NCBI RefSeq assembly: GCF_028595305.1
Contig: NZ_JAQQXS010000021.1
Coordinates: 1-63,452, forward strand
DNA from: Roseateles koreensis
GTDB lineage: Bacteria; Pseudomonadota; Gammaproteobacteria; Burkholderiales; Burkholderiaceae_C
Direction: 5' to 3'
Length of the DNA stretch: 63,452 nucleotides
This document shows positions 55,465-63,452 of the stretch, in pieces (the first letter of the stretch is position 1; every line of letters begins with the position of its first letter). The position numbers and the translations under genes were made by a program. Under the pieces are notes generated by a model. That model worked only from the letters and a program-made list of their open reading frames with translations. It made no database searches and had not been told where the DNA came from.

Positions 55465-56646
55465 ATGCTGATCAAATTCTTCTACACCTTGCGCGCCGCC
55501 AAGCTGCCGGTCTCCGTGCGGGAATTTCTGAGCCTGCTCGAAGGCTTGAAGGCCGGCGTCATCGGCTCAGATGGCCCACCCAGCATCGATGACTTCTACT
55601 TTCTCGCCCGGGCCACCCTGGTCAAGAATGAAGCGCACTTCGACAAATTCGACCGTGCCTTCTCGGCCTATTTCAAAGGGGTGGAACTGCTCACCGACTT
55701 CAGCAAAGAGGTGCCGCTGGAGTGGCTGCGCCAACACCTTCAACTGGAGCTGACGCCCGAGCAAAAGGCCGCCATTGAAAAAATGGGCTGGGACGAGCTG
55801 ATGGAGACGCTCAAAAAACGTTTCGAAGAACAGAAAGAACGTCACGAAGGTGGCAACAAATGGATTGGCACCGGCGGCACCAGCCCCTTTGGCAACAGTG
55901 GCTACAACCCGCAGGGCATCCGCATCGGGGGCGCCAGCCGCAACAAGAGCGCCGTCAAGGTTTGGGAGCAGCGCGCCTACAAAGACTACGACGACAATTT
56001 GGAGCTGGGCACCCGCAACATCAAGGTGGCGTTGCGCCGTCTGCGCCGCTTCGCGCGTGAAGGCTCTGAGCTGGAACTCGACCTCGACAACACCATCCAC
56101 AAGACGGCCGCAAATGCCGGCATGCTGGACATCCGCATGATCCCCGAACGTCACAACAAGGTGAAAGTCTTGTTGCTGATGGACGTGGGCGGCACCATGG
56201 ACGAGCACATCCACCGGGTGGAAGAGCTGTTCTCGGCCGCCAAGTCAGAGTTCAAACACATGGAGTTCTTCTACTTCCACAACTGCGTCTACGACTTTGT
56301 CTGGAAGAACAACCGGCGCCGCTACGCCGAAAAAACACCCACCTGGGACATCATTCGCAAGTACAACCGCGACTACAAACTGATCTTCGTCGGCGACGCG
56401 ACCATGAGCCCCTACGAGATCCTGCAAGCCGGCGGCAGCGTCGAGTACAACAACGAAGAACCTGGTGCGGAGTGGCTGCAGCGCCTGGCCAACGCCTTTC
56501 CCAAATACGCCTGGATCAACCCCGAACCGCAGGGCGTGTGGCAGTACCGCCAAAGCGTGGCGCTGATCCAGCAGATCATGCACCAGCGCATGTTCCCCTT
56601 GTCGCTGGCGGGGCTTGAAGGCGCGATGCGATTGCTGAGCAAATGA
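55465..56646 (+). CDS. VWA domain protein (CoxE-like), MoxR partner
   Basis: The 393-residue protein starts MLIKFFYTLRAAKLPVSVREFLSLLEGLKAG, as in CoxE/YeaD-type VWA proteins encoded with MoxR ATPases. The VWA domain has VKVLLLMDVGGTMDEHIHRVEELFS, in which the MIDAS Asp is kept but the usual S-x-S is replaced by G-G-T. YKLIFVGDATMSPYEI supplies a later metal-site element. It probably presents a client to the MoxR ATPase. Its stop overlaps the TamA start as ATGA. Confidence 0.9.
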   Translation: MLIKFFYTLRAAKLPVSVREFLSLLEGLKAGVIGSDGPPSIDDFYFLARATLVKNEAHFDKFDRAFSAYFKGVELLTDFSKEVPLEWLRQHLQLELTPEQKAAIEKMGWDELMETLKKRFEEQKERHEGGNKWIGTGGTSPFGNSGYNPQGIRIGGASRNKSAVKVWEQRAYKDYDDNLELGTRNIKVALRRLRRFAREGSELELDLDNTIHKTAANAGMLDIRMIPERHNKVKVLLLMDVGGTMDEHIHRVEELFSAAKSEFKHMEFFYFHNCVYDFVWKNNRRRYAEKTPTWDIIRKYNRDYKLIFVGDATMSPYEILQAGGSVEYNNEEPGAEWLQRLANAFPKYAWINPEPQGVWQYRQSVALIQQIMHQRMFPLSLAGLEGAMRLLSK

Positions 56647-58640
56647 TTCGACGTTCAAGGGCTCCGGCCCTGCGACAGCGGGCGCCTTCGGCCGTTCTTG
56701 CCGCTCCGGCCTCACTTTCGTCGCCTGCCCGGCATGTGTCGCTGTGCGCTGCGCTATGTGTATGGCTGTGTATGTCGCTGTCCGCCTGCTCAGGCCTGGC
56801 CCCTTTCAGCCGACAAGCCGCAGCACCCGACGCCAAAGTACAAGCCGCAACGGCCCCTTCAGACAGCGCCAGCGCGCCGCAAGGCGTGCGCATGGTTGCG
56901 GAGTACACGCTCAATGTGCAGGCGCCTTCAGAACTGCGTGAACTGCTTACCGAAAACCTGGACCTGGCCCGCTTCCGCAATGCGCCGGCCGACCAACGTT
57001 TGGGCACACAGGAGTTGGCCCGACTCAGTGCCGCAGCACCCCAGCAAGCGCAATCCCTGCTGGAGACTGAAGGCTACTTCAACGCCCGGGTCACGGTGGA
57101 TCGCGACTTGACGCAAACACCCATCGTCGTCACGGTCAAGGTCGATCCCGGCCCGCGCACCACGATCAAGAACGTGACGTTTTCTTTCAGCGGAGAGCTG
57201 GCACCGCCTGAATCTGGCAGCGCGTCTTTGCCCGCACCGCAGCAGGCCGCCCAACAGCAAGCCGAACAACTGCGCAGCGCCCTGCAAGGAAGTTGGCCGC
57301 TGAAAAATGGCGCGCCTTTTGTGCAGGGTGCTTGGTCCAACGCCAAAACGGCCTTGCTCGGCCAGGCGCGCGCAAAAGGCTATCCGCAAGCGCGGCTCGA
57401 GCAATCGGCGGTACACGTCGATGCTGAAACCAACAGCGCCGAGATTGAATTGCAACTCGACAGCGGCCCCTTGTTTCGCCTCGGTGAACTGCACATCACG
57501 GGACTGAAGAATCAACCGCCCGAAGTGATCGAGCGCCTGAGCGGCTACACCCCCGGCGATCCGTACTCCGAACAAGCCTTGCTTGATTTTCAAGAACGAC
57601 TGGTCAAGACCACCCTGTTCGACAACGTCAACATCACGATTCGCCCCGAGCCCGATGGGCCGGTGCAAACGCCTGTGTGGGTAGAAGTGCGTGAAGCGCC
57701 GCGCCAGCAGCTCACCACCAGCCTGGGTTACAGCTCCGGCAACGGCCCGCGTGTGGGCCTGGACTACACCAACCGCAGGCCCTTTGGCTTGAACCTGCGC
57801 TCGCGCTTCAAAATGAATGTCAGCCAGGAAAATCCCTCGCTGGACTGGGAATTGAGTTCGCACCCGCGCACCGACATGCAGCGCGACCTGGCGGCTCTCT
57901 ATCTGGAACGCGTGGTGGAAGACGCCAAGGTCAGCATCAACTTGCGTGCCCGCCTGGGCCGCCTGCGCGAGACCGGGGCGGATGACCGCATCTACTATCT
58001 GGAGGTGCTGCGCGCCCATGAAACCGACCCCCAGCAGCAAATCAACAGCGGCGCCGTTTCTGCCAATATCCAATGGACCCGGCGCCGGGTGGACAGCACG
58101 CTCAAACCCACCACGGGCTATACCGCGAGTCTGCTCCTGGGCCTGGGCCGGGCTGACAACACCATTGCCAACAGCGGCACCTTCGGGCGCAGTGAATTGA
58201 CGCTGCACGGCTACCAGCTCCTGCCCGGCGGCTGGTACGGCAGCGCCCGCACCAATTGGTCTGAAATTTTCTCCCGCGACGATGTCGGCCTGCCCGAAGC
58301 CCTGCGCTACCGCGCCGGCGGCGACGAGTCGGTGCGCGGCTACAACCTGCGCGATCTCGGGCCCGTTGACAGTGATGGCAATGCCACGGGCGGGCGCGTC
58401 ATGTGGACCGGCAGCCTTGAGCTGGCCCATGCCCTCACCGCCAAATTGCCGGACCTGCAGGGCGCCGCCTTTGTCGATGCGGGCCAAGCCGCCATGGGCT
58501 GGAGCACCCTGCACCCCACCGTCGCCACCGGCCTCGGCTTGCGCTACCGCAGCCCGCTGGGCACCTTGCGCCTTGACTTCGCCCATGCCCATGCCACGGG
58601 CAATTGGCGCCTCCATTTCAGCGTGGCCGTGGCCATGTAA
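56643..58640 (+). CDS. tamA: TamA-type outer-membrane assembly protein
   Basis: The 665-residue protein has POTRA-like domains (about 85-300, for example LFRLGELHITGLKNQPPEVIERLSGYTPGDPYSEQALLDFQERLVKTTLFDNVNI) and a C-terminal Omp85 barrel ending in LRLDFAHAHATGNWRLHFSVAVAM. TamA works with TamB in moving lipids or proteins to the outer membrane. The start overlaps the VWA stop. The signal region has CMSLSACSGLAP, a lipobox-like stretch, which is odd for a barrel protein. The signal itself is long, with an Arg/Ala-rich start. Confidence 0.9.
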   Translation: MIRRSRAPALRQRAPSAVLAAPASLSSPARHVSLCAALCVWLCMSLSACSGLAPFSRQAAAPDAKVQAATAPSDSASAPQGVRMVAEYTLNVQAPSELRELLTENLDLARFRNAPADQRLGTQELARLSAAAPQQAQSLLETEGYFNARVTVDRDLTQTPIVVTVKVDPGPRTTIKNVTFSFSGELAPPESGSASLPAPQQAAQQQAEQLRSALQGSWPLKNGAPFVQGAWSNAKTALLGQARAKGYPQARLEQSAVHVDAETNSAEIELQLDSGPLFRLGELHITGLKNQPPEVIERLSGYTPGDPYSEQALLDFQERLVKTTLFDNVNITIRPEPDGPVQTPVWVEVREAPRQQLTTSLGYSSGNGPRVGLDYTNRRPFGLNLRSRFKMNVSQENPSLDWELSSHPRTDMQRDLAALYLERVVEDAKVSINLRARLGRLRETGADDRIYYLEVLRAHETDPQQQINSGAVSANIQWTRRRVDSTLKPTTGYTASLLLGLGRADNTIANSGTFGRSELTLHGYQLLPGGWYGSARTNWSEIFSRDDVGLPEALRYRAGGDESVRGYNLRDLGPVDSDGNATGGRVMWTGSLELAHALTAKLPDLQGAAFVDAGQAAMGWSTLHPTVATGLGLRYRSPLGTLRLDFAHAHATGNWRLHFSVAVAM

Positions 58641-58656
58641 ACGGGCCTAAGCCTCC

Positions 58657-61600
58657 ATGCAAGCCCATCCAGACCCTCAAACCGACACCGCCGACGCAGG
58701 CGCGGCACAGCCAGCGTCCGGCCCAGCCCCGACCCGCCGGCCCAAGGGGCACGGCCTCTTGCTGAGCCTGCTGGCCGTGCCTGCCCTGCTCTGCGCCGCC
58801 GGCACGGGCCTGTGGTGGGGTGTGGCCAGCGAGGCCGGCACACGCTTTGTGCTCCAGCAGATTCCGGGGCTGAGTACCGAGCAGGTTGAAGGTACTTTGG
58901 TCGGCGATTTCTCGGCAAGCCGCCTGCGCTACACCTTTCCCAGCACCGCCCCGCACAGCCAAGCCGCTGACACGATTGAAGTACAGGGTTTGAAATGGCA
59001 AGGCCTGAGCCTGGCCTGGAGCCACAGCCCACGCCTATGGGGAGAGCTCAGCCTGCGAAGCTTGCACGCCGATCAAATCCGCCTGGCGCTGGCCCCATCG
59101 ACCGAAGCCAGCCATGCACCCACCGATCTGTTGATTCCGCTGGGCGTGCACGTTCAGGCCTTGAGCGTCGGCCAATTGCAAATGCCCGAGCTGGGCGACA
59201 AGCCCCTGCGTGATCTGCGTGGCCGCATTGAGCTGAGCCAAGCGCAGGGCTTGCGCCACGATATTCTGCTCGATCACCTGGGCTGGGATCTGCTGGAGGC
59301 CAGCGGCAAGGCCAGCTTCGCCACCACCGGCACGCTGGCACTGCAAGCCGATTTAAAGCTGCTGTCCGCTGCGGGCCTTCAAGGCTTGCCCGCCTGGCAG
59401 GCGCAACTGCAGGCCCAAGGGCCACTGTTGCAGCCCGAGATCAAGGCCACCTTGCAGGCACAGTCGCAGCAACTGGCGGCGCAGGCAACGGTTCACCCCT
59501 TTGCCGCCTGGCCCTTGCAAGCGCTGCAATTGAACACCCACCAGCTGGATCTCGCCGCACTGCTCTCCGGCGTGCCGCACACCGCCTTGAGCGGCACAGC
59601 CACCCTCGGCACCCAAGGGCCAGCCACAACACCGGCCCAGGATGCAACGCCAGCGAAGACCGCCGCACCCCATGCACCGCGTGCACCAACCTTTCAACTG
59701 GCCGTTGACCTGAACAATGCGGCTGCGGGCCCCTGGGACCGCGCACGGCTCCCGCTCCGCTCCCTGGCGCTGGACATGAGCCTGCAGCCCGACGACCCGG
59801 CCACCTTGCTGATCCGCACGCTCGATCTGCAGCTGGGCAGCACCCAGTTGCCCGGCGGGCGACTTCACGCCACGGGCACCAGCGCCAGCCCGCAAGGCAG
59901 CCAATTGCATATTGCGCTTGAACAGCTGCGTGGCGCAGCGCTGCACTCCCAGCTGCAGGCCTTGCAGCTCGAGGGCAAGCTGTCGATCAGCAGCATTCAA
60001 ACCCTGCGCCAATTGAGCGGCGCACAAGACCCGCAGTTGCAGCTGAATGCCCAGCTTTCAGGGCAACTTTCAACGCCGCCCTCGGGGCCATTGGCCGGGG
60101 CAACAGGCCCTGCAGCGCCGGGCGCGCTGGCCCCCACCTTGCATCTGCCGCCCCAACTGCCCTTGAGCCTGCATCTGCAGGCGCAGCTGGGCAGCAAGCT
60201 AGTCAAGCTGCAGAATTTTCTGCTCAAGGCCGGTGCCGCTGAGTTGAAGGGCAGCGGCGAGCTGGCCCTTCAACAAGCGGCCAGCCTGCAGCAAGGCTGG
60301 CGCCTGTCGACCGAAGCCAGTGCGCAAGCGCCCGATCTGCGCCGCCTGCTCCCTGGCGTGGCCGGCAGCGCCTGGCAGAGCCAAGCCCAAGCACTGGACC
60401 TTCGCTTGAAGGCTGAGCTTCAGTCGCCCCCCCCGGCGAGCGGTTCGGGCAAGCCGACCCGGGCGGCCCAAGCAACCTTGCTGCAAAGGGCACCCACCGG
60501 AGCACTCAGCGTTCAGTGGCTGCCGGGGTCGCTGGCGGGTGTGCCGGTCGGTGGGCAGTTGAGCTACAGCCGAGTCGGCAGTGCCCTGCCCTCGGCCAAG
60601 GCCGAATTGCAAATGGGCGACAACCACCTGTTGGGCGAAGCCCATCTGGTGGCCGATGAACAGTTGCAAGCCCGGCTCGACGTGCAGGCGGCGCAATTGA
60701 ACCAGGCGCAAGGCCTGCTTGCCAGCTTCATCCCACAGGCCCAGGTGAGCGGGGCCATCCAGGGCAAGGTCCAGCTGCAAGTCAGCCCCGAAACGACAGC
60801 CAACGTCAACCCCACCCCAAGCAGCACCGGCGCTTGGGCCTGGCACACCGAATCCGATCTGCGGGCAACCCAGTTGCAATGGCAATTCGCGCCAGCAAGC
60901 AGTGGCAACAACAAGGCCCCTGCCCCTGCCTCACCCTCCCGCTTGACCGCTGCGCAGCTGCAATGGTCGCTCAGCAGCGGGCTCAACAGCCCGCTGTCAG
61001 CGCAGCTGAGCATGGAGCAATTCAAGGCACAAGGCCTGACGCTGAGCAACACAAAACTCCAATTACTGGGCAGTTGGGCGCAACACGAATTGCAGCTGAA
61101 CGGCATCAGCGAACTGCCCATTCCCGTGGCCTTGATTCCCCCCGGCCAAGCCCCGCACCAGCAGGCCCGAGGCACTTTCAAAGCGGCCCTGCACGGGAGT
61201 CTGGACACCGCGCCGCTCAAGCTCTGGCAAGACGGCGGGCATTGGCGTTTCACCAAAGCTCAAGGGCTGGCGCAGCCCCAAGACCCCTCGCTCGGCCCCT
61301 GGTTGCAGGCCCAGGGGCTTGCCGGGCAATTGAGCCTCGGTCCGCGCGCTGAAGTGCAAACGGCGGAACTCTCACCCGGCCGACTGACCCTGCTGGGCGC
61401 GGGTTTTACTTGGCAACAGATGGCATGGCAAGGCGGCCAGCGTATCGCCCTGGATCTGCGCCTGGAGCCGCTGGCTGTTGCGCCGCTGCTGGCGCGCTGG
61501 CAACCCGATTTCGGTTGGGGTGGCGATCTGGTGATGAGCGGCTACGCCCACGTCAGTGCACAACCCGCCCTGGCCGTCGACATCGCACTGGAGCGTACAC

Positions 61601-63081
61601 AGGGCGACCTCAGCGTCACCGACGACAGCGGCACGCAACAGCTCAAACTCAGCGATCTGCGTGTGGGCTTGATCGGCAGCCCCGGCATCTGGCACCTCAC
61701 CCAGTCGCTGGCGGGCAGCAATGTAGGCGCACTGGCCGGCGCCTTGACGGCGCGCAATGACGATGGCCAAGGTTGGCCCAACGCCCACTCGCAGTTGGAG
61801 GGCGTGCTGGAGGCGCAAGTGGCCAATTTGGGCACTTGGGGCGCATGGGTGCCCGCCGGGTGGCGCATGGGCGGTGGTATTCATGCCAGTGCAAGTTTTG
61901 GCGGACGGCTCGGCGCACCAGAAATCACGGGCCAGGCGCGGGCCGAAAAACTGTCGCTGCGCAACCCCCTGATGGGCGTGGACATGCGAGACGGCGAAAT
62001 GTCCCTCACCCTCAGTGGCGGCAAAGCGCAACTCGAAAGCTTCCGCGTACTCGCTGGCGACGGCGAATTGACCGGCGCCGGCACACTCCAATTGGGGGCA
62101 GCACCACGTGCGGACTTTCAGTTCAAGGCCAACAAGTTCGCCATCCTGCGGCGTGTGGATCGGCGGCTGGCGGTCAATGGCCAGGTCCGCATGCAGATGG
62201 ACGCCAATGCCCTGGACATCCAGGGCGGGCTGGACATTGACGAGGGTCTGTTCGACTTCTCGCGCGGCAATGCGCCCGAGTTGGGTGAAGACGTCATCGT
62301 GCGCCGCCCCGACCGCGGACCTGAGGTGGTGGCTGATAAATCGACCCCCAAGCGCCCCATCAAACTCAAGCTCGACATCGATTTGGGCAAAAAGCTCCGC
62401 GTGCGGGGCCACGGCATCGACACCCTGCTGGCCGGCAATCTGGCACTGACCCAGGCACCGACCGGCCCGGCCCTGAACGGCCAGATCAAAACCGTGAAAG
62501 GCACCTTCGATGCCTATGGGCAAAAGCTGGGCATCGAGAAAGGCCTGATCACCTTCACCGGCGTGCTCGACAACCCGCGCCTGGATGTGCTTGCCCTGCG
62601 CGCCAACAACCTCAACAGCACCAGCAATGACGAAGTCCGCGTGGGCGTGAGCATCACCGGCACGGCGCTGGCCCCGCGCATCAAGCTCTACTCCGACCCT
62701 GAAATGCAAGACAGCGCCAAACTTTCATGGCTGCTGTTGGGCCGTGCCCCGGATCAATTGGAAAGCAACGACTCCGCGATGCTGCAAAGCGCCGCACTCG
62801 CACTGCTGGCTGGCGACGGCGAAAGCATGAGCAGCAAGCTCAAAAAGACCGTCGGCTTGGACGAGTTGTCTTTCGACGGCAAGGGCAGCGACATCAAAGG
62901 CACCGTCTTGCGTGTGGGAAAAAACCTCTCCGACCGCTGGTACGTGGGCTACGAGCGCGGACTCAACACCACCACCGGCCTGTGGCAGCTGATCTACCGC
63001 ATCGCCCAACGCTTCACCCTGCGCGCCCAATCCGGCGACGACAACGCGCTGGACTTGATCTGGCAATGGAAGTGGGAGTAG
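58657..63081 (+). CDS. tamB: TamB-type translocation/assembly protein
   Basis: The 1474-residue protein has one N-terminal membrane helix (GHGLLLSLLAVPALLCAAGTGLWWGVA) followed by a very long, repetitive beta-helical body typical of the AsmA/TamB bridge proteins. The conserved C-terminal TamB domain is present: GNLALTQAPTGPALNGQIKTVKGTFDAYGQKLGIEKGLITFTG and KLSWLLLGRAP, ending WYVGYERGLNTTTGLWQLIYRIAQRFTLRAQSGDDNALDLIWQWKWE. It spans the periplasm to TamA. It begins 16 bases after TamA. The internal part is Gln/Ala/Leu-rich. Confidence 0.95.
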   Translation: MQAHPDPQTDTADAGAAQPASGPAPTRRPKGHGLLLSLLAVPALLCAAGTGLWWGVASEAGTRFVLQQIPGLSTEQVEGTLVGDFSASRLRYTFPSTAPHSQAADTIEVQGLKWQGLSLAWSHSPRLWGELSLRSLHADQIRLALAPSTEASHAPTDLLIPLGVHVQALSVGQLQMPELGDKPLRDLRGRIELSQAQGLRHDILLDHLGWDLLEASGKASFATTGTLALQADLKLLSAAGLQGLPAWQAQLQAQGPLLQPEIKATLQAQSQQLAAQATVHPFAAWPLQALQLNTHQLDLAALLSGVPHTALSGTATLGTQGPATTPAQDATPAKTAAPHAPRAPTFQLAVDLNNAAAGPWDRARLPLRSLALDMSLQPDDPATLLIRTLDLQLGSTQLPGGRLHATGTSASPQGSQLHIALEQLRGAALHSQLQALQLEGKLSISSIQTLRQLSGAQDPQLQLNAQLSGQLSTPPSGPLAGATGPAAPGALAPTLHLPPQLPLSLHLQAQLGSKLVKLQNFLLKAGAAELKGSGELALQQAASLQQGWRLSTEASAQAPDLRRLLPGVAGSAWQSQAQALDLRLKAELQSPPPASGSGKPTRAAQATLLQRAPTGALSVQWLPGSLAGVPVGGQLSYSRVGSALPSAKAELQMGDNHLLGEAHLVADEQLQARLDVQAAQLNQAQGLLASFIPQAQVSGAIQGKVQLQVSPETTANVNPTPSSTGAWAWHTESDLRATQLQWQFAPASSGNNKAPAPASPSRLTAAQLQWSLSSGLNSPLSAQLSMEQFKAQGLTLSNTKLQLLGSWAQHELQLNGISELPIPVALIPPGQAPHQQARGTFKAALHGSLDTAPLKLWQDGGHWRFTKAQGLAQPQDPSLGPWLQAQGLAGQLSLGPRAEVQTAELSPGRLTLLGAGFTWQQMAWQGGQRIALDLRLEPLAVAPLLARWQPDFGWGGDLVMSGYAHVSAQPALAVDIALERTQGDLSVTDDSGTQQLKLSDLRVGLIGSPGIWHLTQSLAGSNVGALAGALTARNDDGQGWPNAHSQLEGVLEAQVANLGTWGAWVPAGWRMGGGIHASASFGGRLGAPEITGQARAEKLSLRNPLMGVDMRDGEMSLTLSGGKAQLESFRVLAGDGELTGAGTLQLGAAPRADFQFKANKFAILRRVDRRLAVNGQVRMQMDANALDIQGGLDIDEGLFDFSRGNAPELGEDVIVRRPDRGPEVVADKSTPKRPIKLKLDIDLGKKLRVRGHGIDTLLAGNLALTQAPTGPALNGQIKTVKGTFDAYGQKLGIEKGLITFTGVLDNPRLDVLALRANNLNSTSNDEVRVGVSITGTALAPRIKLYSDPEMQDSAKLSWLLLGRAPDQLESNDSAMLQSAALALLAGDGESMSSKLKKTVGLDELSFDGKGSDIKGTVLRVGKNLSDRWYVGYERGLNTTTGLWQLIYRIAQRFTLRAQSGDDNALDLIWQWKWE

Positions 63082-63157
63082 ACACTGCCGCCAGCGGCCA
63101 GCCAGTTGTCCAAGCAACTCATGCGAGAATCCAGCCCGCCCTCACCCGAGGGCGCGT

Positions 63158-63232
63158 CTCGCTATAGTTCAATGGATAGAACGGGGTCCTCCTAAGACTC
63201 AGATGTAGGTTCGATTCCTACTGGCGGGACCA
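63158..63232 (+). tRNA. tRNA-Arg (anticodon CCT)
   Basis: The 75-base cloverleaf has D-stem GTTC/GAAC, anticodon stem GGGTC/GACTC around CTCCTAA (anticodon CCT), T-stem GTAGG/CCTAC with TTCGATT loop, acceptor CTCGCTA/TGGCGGG with three G-T pairs, and an encoded CCA. The 3' part begins about 70 bases after the TamB stop. Confidence 0.9.
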
Positions 63233-63239
63233 ACCGCTT

Positions 63240-63334
63240 GGCGTCGAATTGACAAGTCTTACGACGCGATGATGACCCTGCGTGCGTGGTCGCACCCATC
63301 AGTTCAGCTGAAACTTTGCGACAAATTCGACGCC
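63240..63334. repeat. 11-bp inverted repeat GGCGTCGAATT / AATTCGACGCC
   Basis: The arms lie at 63,240-63,250 and 63,324-63,334, 8 bases after the tRNA. They may be regulatory or mark an integration site at this tRNA. The 63,233-63,446 stretch has no gene; GGGAC/GTCCC at 63,347 forms a small second hairpin. Confidence 0.4.
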
Positions 63335-63446
63335 TAACGAATGAAAGGGACTTCCCCGTCCCGAGCTAGCCGCGTTGCGGCAAACGGCAACTGAGTGCCA
63401 CGATGGGAAGTACGGTATCTCATCAACTTACTCGGAAGGGGAAATC

Positions 63447-63452
63447 ATGGCC
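63447..63452 (+). CDS. Start of a gene cut by the window edge
   Basis: ATGGCC follows AAGGGGAAATC, a good ribosome site (AAGGGGA, 5 bases upstream). Only two codons are visible. Confidence 0.5.

Overview
The window is a GC-rich proteobacterial chromosome segment, most likely a betaproteobacterium of the Burkholderiales (Comamonadaceae-like). That placement is an inference from gene content, codon use and the TamA/TamB, MoxR/VWA and tRNA-Arg block; nothing here fixes the species. It has two parts: an accessory region (about 1-44,490) and ordinary chromosome (about 44,500-63,452).

Accessory region, first half (1-18,140). It carries a serine recombinase, decayed nuclease debris, two paralogous XRE-type regulators, a YfjI/DUF3987 protein and a minus-strand anti-phage type operon. 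The operon order is WYL regulator, SNF2-like helicase with a C-terminal DUF3883 domain, DUF1156 DNA methylase and DUF499 ATPase, each gene overlapping or nearly touching the next. This matches the Helicase-Methylase-ATPase (Hma) defence architecture. An SfsA-family nuclease-fold protein and a DUF3293 protein follow on the same strand. Two proteins in this half end in the same DFGPFRGRR tail, and related AACCGTT-centred palindromes lie near both genes.

Accessory region, second half (18,141-44,493). A tyrosine integrase at the right edge, a 15-bp direct repeat at both ends and matching pairs of TCTACCAT arm-type sites inside each end define a likely 26-kb integrative element. It holds an AlpA-like regulator, a RepA-like AAA ATPase, an inovirus Gp2-like protein and a three-component ABC (ABC-3C) conflict operon (nuclease-type effector, middle component, DUF3732 ATPase). 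It also holds a GYF-domain membrane pair with an XRE regulator, a YqaJ/DUF932 recombination module, a pile of nested broken insertion sequences (IS256, IS3, IS30), and a small catabolic-looking cluster (SDR fragment, frameshifted gene, carboxymuconolactone decarboxylase-like protein, LysR).

Chromosomal part (44,500-63,452). Genes here are a Crp/Fnr regulator, a metallophosphatase lipoprotein, a large lipoprotein, an HD-GYP protein and a dihaem cytochrome c. These are followed by a plus-strand run of MoxR ATPase, small membrane protein, S9 peptidase, VWA protein, TamA and TamB, then tRNA-Arg(CCT). The last bases start another gene.

The accessory half therefore looks like two adjacent defence islands sharing an attachment site, one with an Hma-type system and one with an ABC-3C system.
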